Positions 1 through 7,093 of a stretch of 64,000 bases of DNA are shown in pieces; the first letter of the stretch is position 1, and every line of letters starts with the position of its first letter. The position numbers and the translations under genes were made by a program. Location of the stretch: assembly GCF_021531695.1 (NCBI RefSeq), contig NZ_JADYUI010000009.1:1-64000 (forward strand). The letters run 5' to 3'. The notes beneath the pieces were generated by a model. It was not told where the DNA came from and made no database searches. It saw only the letters and a program-made list of their open reading frames with translations. Source of the DNA: Roseburia hominis. GTDB taxonomy: Bacteria; Bacillota; Clostridia; Lachnospirales; Lachnospiraceae.

Positions 1-2
1 AA

Positions 3-566
3 TTAACGCCTGTGGAGATAGTAGGTTACGAGGTCTGCGAAGCAGGAAGCCCATTGGCTTTTAGACAATGGGTAGTTCACACAGGAAGAAAATGTGGCTT
101 TCTTGTAGAAGACGGAAAGGTGGTAAAACTCTCACAAATGTTGGATTATTTACCGGTTTCCCGGATGGTATCTGTCAGAAACATTGCTACGTATGTGGTG
201 TTTTTTCTGTTTCTTATTGTTTCGATAGTCACATGGATACGTTTTGTTATTGATTTGATTCAAAAAAGAAAAAATTCCATGCACAAGTATTTTTTGATGG
301 AAAATGGAATTCTTGCTGTTATGACAGGAATTCTGTTAGTTATCATAGATAAGATTATATCCTTGTATGCAATAAGCGATTTTGTTGCTTACCAGGTTGG
401 AAATTGTATCTTGGCATTTTTATTGTTCTTCCTTGGTTTCTATGGCGTTATTAGTACGAGAAGAGAGAAAGAAAAAGGAATCTGGTTATACAGAGTTCAT
501 TCAGTTGCAATTTTATTATTACTCTGTTTTGCGGCAGGATGGGGATTATTTTCGGTGACCGGCTAA
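3..566 (+). CDS. C-terminal part of a membrane protein (5' partial)
   Basis: The frame is open to the left edge, so this is the tail of a gene that begins outside the window; the GTG at position 12 is not a convincing start. About 60 soluble residues are followed by four hydrophobic segments with short basic linkers (for example RKRK between the first two), ending in a hydrophobic C-terminus. This fits a soluble extracytoplasmic or cytoplasmic domain with a C-terminal helical membrane region. Serine hydrolases with C-terminal membrane helices are one known architecture that would fit, but no catalytic motif lies in the visible part. Function is not assigned. Confidence 0.6.
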   Translation, partial: LTPVEIVGYEVCEAGSPLAFRQWVVHTGRKCGFLVEDGKVVKLSQMLDYLPVSRMVSVRNIATYVVFFLFLIVSIVTWIRFVIDLIQKRKNSMHKYFLMENGILAVMTGILLVIIDKIISLYAISDFVAYQVGNCILAFLLFFLGFYGVISTRREKEKGIWLYRVHSVAILLLLCFAAGWGLFSVTG

Positions 567-619
567 AGAAGCTGTGATAATAATATTACTGGAAAACGAA
601 TTGTGTGCGTAGTATAATA

Positions 620-680
620 AGTTAAGCGGTTCATGAGCAAGTAACGAGACGGCTTGCGAATGTCCGCTTTACTTTTTTGG
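620..680 (+). terminator. Hairpin related to the composite repeat family, likely terminator
   Basis: The sequence AAGCGG..CCGCTT brackets a second imperfect inverted repeat (CATGAGCAAG / CTTGCGAATG) and is followed by a T-rich run. The arm sequences also occur at about 2066-2113 and, inverted, at about 12725-12775 inside the large repeats. This looks like a stray piece of that family acting as the terminator for the upstream gene. The rest of 567-773 shows nothing else. Confidence 0.5.
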
Positions 681-773
681 AAAAAATATCAGGCAGAAGT
701 TGGCAGGATGATTAAAAAAGAGAGTCTTAGGAAATGTTATGGTATGAGAATGTGAAGAATACGGGGAGAAAAT

Positions 774-1430
774 ATGAATAAGGAATGGTCAGAGCTAAAT
801 AAAGCAGTTCAGGTTCAACTTAGAAAAGAAGCAACCTTTTCACAGGGGATAAAAACGCTTTTTGATTTACGTCAGAAATTGATGGAGGCATTATATCTTC
901 TAAATAAAGAATTAAGCCGGGAAGAGTTTAATGCAATCCCATTTTTGAATGCCAATGGATATCATAGTAAAACAATTGCATATTCGATATGGCATATTTT
1001 TCGTATAGAGGATATTGTGGCACATTCTCTGATTAAGGGAGATGAGCAGATATTTTTTTCAAAAGATTACCAGAAAAGAATCGGCTCACCAATCATTACA
1101 ACAGGGAATGAACTGGTTGGACAGCAAATTGCAGATTTTTCAAGTATGCTGAATTTGGAACAGTTGTATGAATATATTGCAGAGGTAAAGGAAAGCACGG
1201 AGAAAATTCTGATAGACTTATCCTATAAAGAACTAAAACGTAAATTTACCGATATGGATAAGAATGATTTAAGGAATTTGAATGTTGTAAGTACGGATGA
1301 AAATGCATGTTGGCTGATTGATTATTGGTGTGGAAAAGATATCAGGGGATTAATCCAAATGCCTTTTTCCAGACATTGGATTATGCACATTGAGGCGAGT
1401 CTGCGAATCAGAAATAAAATAAAGCGATAG
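774..1430 (+). CDS. DinB-like metal-binding four-helix protein
   Basis: 218 residues with the helical layout of the DinB/YfiT fold. Candidate metal ligands are His74 and His84 in the second helix (W-H-I-F-R-I-E-D) and His201/His205 near the C-terminus (SRHWIMHIEAS), the three-to-four-histidine arrangement typical of the superfamily. Family members include thiol-dependent S-transferases and DNA-damage-inducible proteins of unknown role, so the substrate cannot be named. The start follows a GGGGAG-type ribosome-binding site. It is a single gene: upstream lies a terminator-like hairpin and downstream a long non-coding repeat. Confidence 0.7.
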   Translation: MNKEWSELNKAVQVQLRKEATFSQGIKTLFDLRQKLMEALYLLNKELSREEFNAIPFLNANGYHSKTIAYSIWHIFRIEDIVAHSLIKGDEQIFFSKDYQKRIGSPIITTGNELVGQQIADFSSMLNLEQLYEYIAEVKESTEKILIDLSYKELKRKFTDMDKNDLRNLNVVSTDENACWLIDYWCGKDIRGLIQMPFSRHWIMHIEASLRIRNKIKR

Positions 1431-1451
1431 TTGATGCGAAAATTTCAGATA

Positions 1452-1740
1452 AATTCTGATTTATAAAAAGAGTACAAATGTATTTTTCAACGTTTACGAA
1501 TGTCATCTTGCACAAAATCATTTCATTCTTTGTTCCGAGGCTACGGACATAAGATTTTGTAAATGTTCTGAGAACATATACGAAAATCGACCGCAACCGG
1601 CTGAAATTCGCCATCCGGGCTTAGGTTCAGCCTTCCGTCAGCATCCGTGCTGCCGGATTGCTTGTTACCTACAGAACATTAACAAAATCTAATATCCTTC
1701 ACCAGTCACAAAGACTGAAATGATTTTGTGCAAGATGACA
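1452..1740. repeat. Composite repeat copy 1, module A (imperfect 240-bp palindrome)
   Basis: The core 1501-1740 has perfect 25-bp terminal inverted repeats (1501-1525 and 1716-1740, beginning TGTCATCTTGCAC). The interior is also largely self-complementary: AGATTTTGTAAATGTTCTG on the left mirrors CAGAACATTAACAAAATCT on the right, with a GGCTGAA..TTCAGCC hairpin at the centre. Homology with the other copies extends left to 1452, where the outer end AATTCTGATTTAT sits. No coding frame is supported; the short reading frames here are by-products of the repeat. Confidence 0.85.
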
Positions 1741-1811
1741 AGCAACGCCTAGAAATACGTCCTATTTCATATCTTCAAAAAAATCTTGAAAACAGCATAT
1801 TTGTTTTCTCG

Positions 1812-2290
1812 TAAAAGTATATCCCTGCTTCTTTTGTGCACATATTTTGCCGAAACAGCAGAAAAGAAAATACGCCTGTAAAAAAGACCTTCTAGTCTTT
1901 CACTGTTTTTCTTAGAGTGAAAGCTGGGAAAGCAATCATGCTGCGGACACATCTGTGAATCGTTTAAGCAGTCCCCACCTCTAAATTGTAGAAACATTTG
2001 TGGGGGCAGGGGACATGCTTGCATCAGTGGGGGAAAAGCCCCACTGATAAGCCACGAAGTGGCAACGATTCATGAGCAAGTAGCAAAGCGGATTGCGAAT
2101 GTCCGCTTTACTACAAGAATGTACAAAATCCACTGCCTGAAAGGCGAGTTGTGGGAGCAGCACTGTAATCGAAGCTTTTCCGGCGAACTCTTAGAAAAAC
2201 AAGGAAGACGGTCCAGGTCTTTTTTGCAGGCGCATTTTCTTCTGGTGTTTCTAAGAAACTTTCTGCAAAAGAAGCAGTGCATAATCTCAT
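1812..2290. repeat. Composite repeat copy 1, module B (structured inverted repeat)
   Basis: The two ends are imperfect inverted repeats: GCTTCTTTTG..AAAAAGACC on the left is matched by the complement of GGTCTTTTTTGC..CAAAAGAAGC on the right. The middle carries tight hairpins, including CAGTGGGG-GAAAAG-CCCCACTG and GCCAC-GAAG-TGGC. The block is nearly identical, inverted, to 12541-13026 and is present with an internal deletion at about 5671-6000. The right end runs into the last codons of the DUF2812 gene on the other strand. Confidence 0.8.
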
Positions 2291-2841
2291 TTCATCCCAT
2301 GTATTTTTTTCTTAAATGAATGATAGCGAATCCCAAACTGTATGAAAATAATAAGGTATACAACAAACAATATGCAATAAATAGACAAAATACTTTCGCT
2401 TACTTCTGAATGAAAATTTACCTGCATGATAAGCTGAGGGATAATAACGCAGAGAAAGAAAGGTAATAGTGGCATTAATCGTCCGCGGAAAATACGATTT
2501 ATCATGGCAAGTCTTGATTCATCATCGCAGAAGATTTCTTCTCTGCCGTGCATTTCCTTTGCCGGTTTTCGGAAATAGCTGTAACCATAGTAGTCAAAAA
2601 GATATTCCCAGTCACAATCTGTAAACATTTGAACATAAGTACCTTTGTTCGCAAGACCTTCCTGATTATAATCAAGCTGGTATACGACATCTTCCGGTGT
2701 ACATTTTTCAAAATGATAAGAACAAAGTCCTTTGATTTCTTTTAATTTCCAGCCATTTTTGTGCATTTTACTCAAAAAAGCTGCTTCCTTTTCATAGTCC
2801 ATAATAGAAAAAAGCTTCCATACCTTTTTTATTTCGCTCAT
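2287..2841 (-). CDS. DUF2812 membrane protein
   Basis: 184 residues from the ATG at 2841, preceded by AGGAG; the longer upstream frame is only the open frame running through padR. The N-terminal half (W-K-L-F..DYEKEAAFLSKMHKNGWKL) is the DUF2812 signature, followed by two hydrophobic segments near residues 125-145 and 150-172. DUF2812 proteins are regularly encoded next to PadR regulators, as here, where the ATG overlaps the padR stop as ATGA. It is probably the membrane target gene of that regulator. The C-terminus overlaps the end of the large repeat, so its last residues may have been replaced. Confidence 0.75.
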   Translation of the reverse strand: MSEIKKVWKLFSIMDYEKEAAFLSKMHKNGWKLKEIKGLCSYHFEKCTPEDVVYQLDYNQEGLANKGTYVQMFTDCDWEYLFDYYGYSYFRKPAKEMHGREEIFCDDESRLAMINRIFRGRLMPLLPFFLCVIIPQLIMQVNFHSEVSESILSIYCILFVVYLIIFIQFGIRYHSFKKKIHGMK

Positions 2842-3155
2842 TTTGACATCTCCTTTGCATTCTGATATAAACGCTCGATTCTTTTTAATTCGAGGGCAAG
2901 AACTTCTTTTCCGAGTTCTGTAATCTGATAAATTTTCCTTTTTTCTTCTTCTTTTACAAATTGAATCAGTTGATCCTTTTCCATTTTTGACAGACTTCCG
3001 TACATGGTTCCCGGACTTAAAATGATTTCTTCCTTTGTAAGTTCTTTTACTTTCTGAACAATGCCGTAACCGTGATTGGGTTCCTGCAGGCACAGGAGAA
3101 TATAAAAGCCGGTTTCTGTCATAGGAACATAGACTTTCTTGATATGTGCGTCCAT
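2838..3155 (-). CDS. PadR-family transcriptional regulator
   Basis: 105 residues, typical of the short PadR subgroup: a winged helix containing ILLCLQEPNHGYGIVQKV and the wing LSPGTMYGSLSKMEKDQLI, then a C-terminal dimerisation helix. These proteins usually repress their own operon and a membrane protein or transporter in response to small molecules or envelope stress. The start is ATG 3155 with GGAGGG upstream. It is translationally coupled to the DUF2812 gene. Two palindromic sites lie directly upstream at 3190-3230. Confidence 0.9.
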   Translation of the reverse strand: MDAHIKKVYVPMTETGFYILLCLQEPNHGYGIVQKVKELTKEEIILSPGTMYGSLSKMEKDQLIQFVKEEEKRKIYQITELGKEVLALELKRIERLYQNAKEMSK

Positions 3156-3189
3156 GCAAATCCCTCCGTTTGATATGTTTCACTTCGAT

Positions 3190-3230
3190 ATATCGTAGTA
3201 CGATATAAACACTATATCGCAGTGCGATGG
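3190..3230. promoter_or_regulatory. Paired palindromic operators upstream of padR
   Basis: ATATCGTAGTACGATAT (3190-3206) is a near-perfect palindrome and ATATCGCAGTGCGAT (3214-3228) is a second copy of the same half-sites. CGATAT..ATATCG (3201-3219) bridges them. The dyad form and the position just before padR fit an autorepression site; binding itself is inferred. Confidence 0.65.
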
Positions 3231-3333
3231 TTATGTCAAGAAGAAAAAAATTTTTTTCATTTAAGGATTTTTTAATAATTTTCATGCTAAACTGTATGCA
3301 AGCTTAAAAAATGAATTAAAACGAAAACGTACC

Positions 3334-3846
3334 ATGAACATCATTCTATTTCTATTTATTATGATGGCAACGATGTTTTTAGCAAGCAGCGTCAGTAATC
3401 TGATTACGTTAAATGGTGCGGTGGATTACTTTATGGAAATCTCAAAGGTACCGGATGATTTGATTATCTCACTGGTAGAAGGAGAGCAGGATGAGATTGC
3501 AGATTATTTAGCTGATACAAAACTTGTTACGGATTACGAAATAGAGGAGGGTTTTAATATCACAAATGACAGGATTGCTATCGTGAAAGCTAAGGACAAA
3601 ACGGCAAAGAAATATGAGAGAACGAATACGCTTTATGTACAGGCAGTGCCAAAAGACTTCATGAAAGTCTTTGATGAAAATGATAAACCGTTGCAGTTAA
3701 AGCAAGGTGAAATTGCATTTCCCAAAATTGAGGCAAATAAGAATCATCTGGCAGTTGGAGATAAGGTGATGAATGCATTAGAGTTTGTTGACAGTATGAC
3801 AGGGGGAATTACAGATACCATACAAATCTTAATGCGTCACAGATGA
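3334..3846 (+). pseudogene. Truncated FtsX/MacB-type ABC permease
   Basis: The reading frame shows one N-terminal membrane helix (IILFLFIMMATMFLASSV) followed by part of the extracytoplasmic MacB-like domain, and stops after about 170 residues. Family members are 400-800 residues with three more helices. The frame is also open upstream of the ATG and reads ..LKNELKRKRT, the usual pre-helix sequence, so the true start is lost. Near 3815 the sequence switches into the middle of an ABC ATPase in another frame, marking a deletion join. This is a remnant of an antimicrobial-peptide-type ABC exporter. Confidence 0.75.
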
Positions 3847-4181
3847 GAGATGTGCGTTTAAACGAGATGGGATTTATTTTTCAGCAGATGTATATGTTAA
3901 AAAATTTAAGCATTTATGACAATATTGTTTTGCCGGCGTATCAATCGAAAAATGGCAAAGGAAAGGAAAAACGTGCTATAATAAATAACAGGGCGAAAAA
4001 ATTGATGAAAAAATTAAATATCAGTGAAATTGCAGAAAATGATGTTAATGAGGTATCCGGAGGGCAGCTTCAGCGCGCCTGCATCTGCAGAAGCCTGATT
4101 AACCAGCCGAAAATGGTGTTCGCAGATGAACCGACCGGAGCATTAAATCAGCAGAATTCCAAACTCCTTTGGAAAATTTGA
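3822..4181 (+). pseudogene. ABC transporter ATPase fragment
   Basis: This frame retains the Q-loop (GFIFQQ), the signature EVSGGQLQRA and Walker B with the D-loop (MVFADEPTGALNQQNS), but has no Walker A and no H-loop. The N-terminal third and the C-terminus are therefore missing. It is fused by deletion to the permease remnant before it. It belongs to the LolD/MacB subfamily, matching the FtsX-type partner. It cannot hydrolyse ATP as it stands. Confidence 0.8.
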
Positions 4182-4248
4182 GGATCCGGGTACTCTAAGA
4201 GAGAGGGAAAAACAAATCTCAGACTGGTTAATGGAAATGGGATTCTAA
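4168..4248 (+). pseudogene. 26-residue C-terminal tail of an unrelated lost gene
   Basis: A second frame starting inside the ATPase remnant reads FGKFEDPGTLREREKQISDW..MGF and ends at a TAA (4246-4248). It has protein-like composition but no start of its own. It looks like the tail of a gene whose body was deleted when the ATPase was truncated. The parent family is not identified. Confidence 0.35.
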
Positions 4249-4267
4249 CAAAGAATCGGAGGATAAA

Positions 4268-4924
4268 ATGGTAGATATTCTTTTGGTGGAAGATCAAAAA
4301 GAAGAAAAAGCCAAGCTTGTAATTTTAGATGTTATGCTTCCAAAGATGGATGGCTTTGCTGTGTGTAGTGCCATTCGGGAGAAAAGCAGTGTGCCGATTT
4401 TATTTTTGAGTGCAAATGTTCAAAAAGAGTCGAAAATGAACGGCTTTATGCTTGGTGCGGATGATTACATTGAAAAACCGGTTGATATGGATCTTTTACT
4501 GGCAAAAGTGACGGCACTGATGAAACGTAATTATGAATTCAGACAAAAGAATACCATTTTAACCTCCGGTGCATTGTCCATTGATAAAGATAAAAGACAG
4601 GTATTTTTGCATAATAAGGAAATTGTGCTTACGGTAAAAGAGTATGAATTATTATTACTCATGGTGGAAAATGCAGGAAAAACACTACATAAGGATTTTT
4701 TGTTTGAAAAGATATGGGGAACGGACAGTTTTAGTGAAAATCAGACGCTTACCGTTCATATTAAAACACTGCGTGATAAAGTGGAAGAGGATCCGAAACA
4801 TCCAAAGCGGATTCAGACGGTGTGGGGAGTAGGGTATCAATATGAAGAAGAAAGTGAAGCAAAAGAAGATAGCGAGAAGCTTACAGAATTTTATAGAGGA
4901 GACAAAAAATGGACAGAGAGATAA
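4268..4924 (+). pseudogene. OmpR-family response regulator with internal receiver deletion
   Basis: The product begins MVDILLVEDQKEEKAK and jumps straight to LVILDVMLPKMDG, so about 30 residues of the receiver (alpha1 to beta3) are missing in frame. The phospho-acceptor Asp, the LSA switch region and the Lys of EKPVD remain, followed by an intact winged-helix domain (residues about 100-195, ending VWGVGYQYE). The C-terminus runs on about 20 residues; an alternative frame there starts MKKKVKQKKIARS and looks like the first codons of the lost sensor kinase. It may still bind DNA but probably cannot be phosphorylated normally. Confidence 0.75.
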
Positions 4925-5364
4925 AAGTATTGGACGAATGCATGCAGTTTAAAGATTTGGTTATTCAATGGATGAATGAAGAATTTGGAAATGATAAAAG
5001 CTATAAGTTTTATAAGGGAATTGTGGAACATAGCACGAAAGAAAATGATTTACCGATTACTTTTGTAATGGTAGAAAATGATGAATTACTCGGGACAGTT
5101 GGTATTTGGAGAGGAGACTTGTTATCAAGACAGGATTTGTATCCATGGCTTTCTGCTTTAATTGTAAATCCTAAATATAGAAATAGGGGAATTGGGAAGG
5201 AGCTGCAAAATTATGTGCTTGAATATTGCAGGAAAAAAGGATACAAAGAAGTATTTTTATATACAGATTTAAAAAATTATTACGAAAAAAATGAGTGGGT
5301 ACAATTTGATTTGGGATATGAATATTCTGGGAGTCAGGTGACTATTTACAAACATCAGGTGTGA
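4909..5364 (+). CDS. GNAT N-acetyltransferase
   Basis: 151 residues with the GNAT core: LSALIVNPKYRNRGIGKEL carries the acetyl-CoA pyrophosphate-binding motif RNRGIG, and LYTDLKNYYEKNEW is the usual C-terminal region. The start has AGAGGAG just upstream and lies inside the extended tail of the damaged response regulator, so the two overlap by 16 bp. Members acetylate small molecules, antibiotics or protein N-termini; the substrate is not predictable. Confidence 0.85.
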   Translation: MDREIKVLDECMQFKDLVIQWMNEEFGNDKSYKFYKGIVEHSTKENDLPITFVMVENDELLGTVGIWRGDLLSRQDLYPWLSALIVNPKYRNRGIGKELQNYVLEYCRKKGYKEVFLYTDLKNYYEKNEWVQFDLGYEYSGSQVTIYKHQV

Positions 5365-5370
5365 ATTACG

Positions 5371-6013
5371 AATTCTGATTTGTATAAATAGTAAAAATGT
5401 ATTTTTCAATGTTTACAATTCTATCTTGTGCTAAAATGCATTTCAGTCTTTGCTCCGCTGTTACGGACATAAGATTTTGTAAATGTTCTGATAACATATA
5501 TGAAAATCGAACGCAACCGGCTGAAATTCGCCATCCGGGCTCAGTTCAGCCTTCCGTCAGCATCCATGCTTCCGGATTGCTCGGTACCTACAGAACATTA
5601 ACAAAATCTAATGTCCTTCACCAGTCACAAAGGCTGAAATGATTTTATGCAAGATGACAAGCAACACTTAGAAAAGTATATCCCTGCTTCTTTTGCACAC
5701 ATATCTTACTGAAACAGCAGAAGAAAATGCACCTGTGAAAAAGACCTTTTCGTCTTTCGCTGTTTTTCTTAGAGGGAAAGACGGGAAAGCAATCATGCTG
5801 CGGACACATGTTTGAGCATAGGAACGTACAAAAATCCACTGTTTGTAAGGCGAGTTGTGGGAGCAGCACTGTAATCGAAGCTTTTCTGGCGGACTCTTAG
5901 AAAAACAAGGAAGACGGTCCAGGTCTTTTTCACAGGTGCATTTTCTTCTGGTGTTTCTAGGAAACTTTCTGCAAAAGAAACAGTACACAATCTTAATGCG
6001 ATAAATCAGAATT
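5371..6013. repeat. Composite repeat copy 2, with outer 13-bp inverted ends
   Basis: This copy is in the same orientation as copy 1. Module A lies at about 5420-5659 with degenerate left and good right 25-bp terminal repeat; module B runs from about 5671 to 6000 and lacks roughly 240 bp of its structured middle. The outer ends AATTCTGATTTGT (5371-5383) and ATAAATCAGAATT (6001-6013) are inverted repeats of each other with one mismatch, so the whole unit has its own terminal repeats. No credible coding frame. Confidence 0.8.
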
Positions 6014-6306
6014 GATAGAGATCTTTAGAGTAAAGGATACTTCTTTACAGAGATGCATGTGAAAGAAAAAATTTAGTTTGTCAGGGAACATGTTATACAA
6101 TTGAGAAAATATGCACAAAAGACTATTAAGAAAACGTAAGAAAAACTTACAAATCGAGTGAGTGGATAAAAAAATCGCTTACGAAGAAAGTGAAATATTG
6201 CTATAATAAAATTAATAACTGTGTAGAGATCTTTTAGTGACAGGGATTATCTCATTCAGGTATATGTATGGGATTATCTCTGTTTTTGCGTTTTGGAGGT
6301 GATAGT
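6014..6306 (+). promoter_or_regulatory. Upstream region of the CarD-like gene
   Basis: This non-coding stretch holds a GTAAG-AAAAA-CTTAC palindrome (6136-6150), a TATAAT-type -10 near 6201-6206 within TTGCTATAATAAAATT, and the GGAGG at about 6295-6299. No further gene is visible in it. Confidence 0.45.
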
Positions 6307-6825
6307 GTGTATCAGGTTGGCGATTATGTTGTAAAAGTAAATACCGGGATATGCCGGATAGAAAAAATGATGCATTTGGATGGAATGGATGTAGATAAGC
6401 AAAAACTCTATTATCTGCTTGTTCCATTAGCCGATACGAACATGAAACTCTATGTTCCGGTTGAAAATGCACAAAAAGTCTTAAGAAAAGTGCTGGGTGA
6501 AGAGGAAGCATGGGAAATAATCCATGATATCCCAAAGATAGAGGAGATTTGCATTGAAAACGAGAAGCAAAGAGAGGAAAAGTATAAAGAAGCAATCAGG
6601 GAATGTAATCCGAAAAAACTGGTGAGTATCATTAAAACGATGTATCAAAGAAAGCAAAAACGAAATGCCCAGGGAAAAAAGAACACGGCGACAGATGAAC
6701 GGTATTTTAAGCTGGCAGAAGAATACTTATACGCAGAACTGGCATTTGCACTTGGGAAAAATAAGAATGAAATGTGTAAATTTATCCAAGAGACAATTGA
6801 AAAAAGCGATAGGAGTGTAGTGTAA
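6307..6825 (+). CDS. CarD/CdnL-family RNA polymerase-binding regulator
   Basis: The GTG at 6307 is preferred because GGAGG sits 7 nt upstream; this gives 172 residues beginning VYQVGDYVVKVNTGICRIE. The N-terminal 60 residues form the RNA-polymerase-interacting Tudor-like domain (YVV..GICRIE..YYLLVP..YVPV) and the rest is the helical DNA-contacting domain with KYKEAIRECNP and DERYFKLAEEYLY. CarD proteins bind the RNA polymerase beta subunit and influence open-complex stability. It is monocistronic and ends at a shared terminator with copA. Confidence 0.85.
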   Translation: MYQVGDYVVKVNTGICRIEKMMHLDGMDVDKQKLYYLLVPLADTNMKLYVPVENAQKVLRKVLGEEEAWEIIHDIPKIEEICIENEKQREEKYKEAIRECNPKKLVSIIKTMYQRKQKRNAQGKKNTATDERYFKLAEEYLYAELAFALGKNKNEMCKFIQETIEKSDRSVV

Positions 6826-6841
6826 TACCTTTTCGGTTGCA

Positions 6842-6870
6842 GAGATGTGTATCGATGCAATACACATCTC
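6842..6870. terminator. Bidirectional terminator hairpin
   Basis: GAGATGTGTAT (6842-6852) and ATACACATCTC (6860-6870) form a perfect 11-bp stem with a 7-nt loop between the convergent CarD-like and copA genes. U-tracts are short on both sides. Confidence 0.6.
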
Positions 6871-6883
6871 GCAAAGAAATGGG

Positions 6884-7093
6884 TTATTCAATAGATAAAA
6901 CAGAGTAACCTTCTGCTTCAACAGCATTTTTAAGAATCGCATCGGAAACATTAGCAGAAAGGGTAAGGGTTGCCATTTTGTCTTTATGACTTACGACTGC
7001 CGTATCAACCCCATCAATAGCTTCTAAGGCCTTTTTAACATGCATTTCGCAATGGTTACACATCATTCCTTCAATCTTCATAGTCTTGTTCAT
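6884..7093 (-). CDS. copZ: Possible internally initiated CopZ copper chaperone
   Basis: Inside copA and in the same frame, AAAGGAGAATTGGAAA precedes an ATG at 7093. The segment from there to the stop is a complete 69-residue HMA domain (MNKTMKIEGMMCNHCEMHV..). A strong Shine-Dalgarno 8-9 nt before a Met at an exact domain boundary suggests that a free CopZ is made as well as the fusion, or that copZ was fused to copA by loss of an intervening stop. Alternative: the site is a relic and only the fusion is made. Confidence 0.5.
   Translation of the reverse strand: MNKTMKIEGMMCNHCEMHVKKALEAIDGVDTAVVSHKDKMATLTLSANVSDAILKNAVEAEGYSVLSIE

Noticed and set aside
1439-2290. Several short reading frames on both strands in the repeats (also in 5.4-6.0 and 12.5-13.3 kb)
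   Set aside because: They recur only because the repeat is palindromic, lack ribosome-binding sites, and are not kept open between copies.
2287-3285. A 332-codon minus-strand frame through padR
   Set aside because: The first 148 codons are padR read in another frame; the DUF2812 gene has its own ATG at 2841 with AGGAG.
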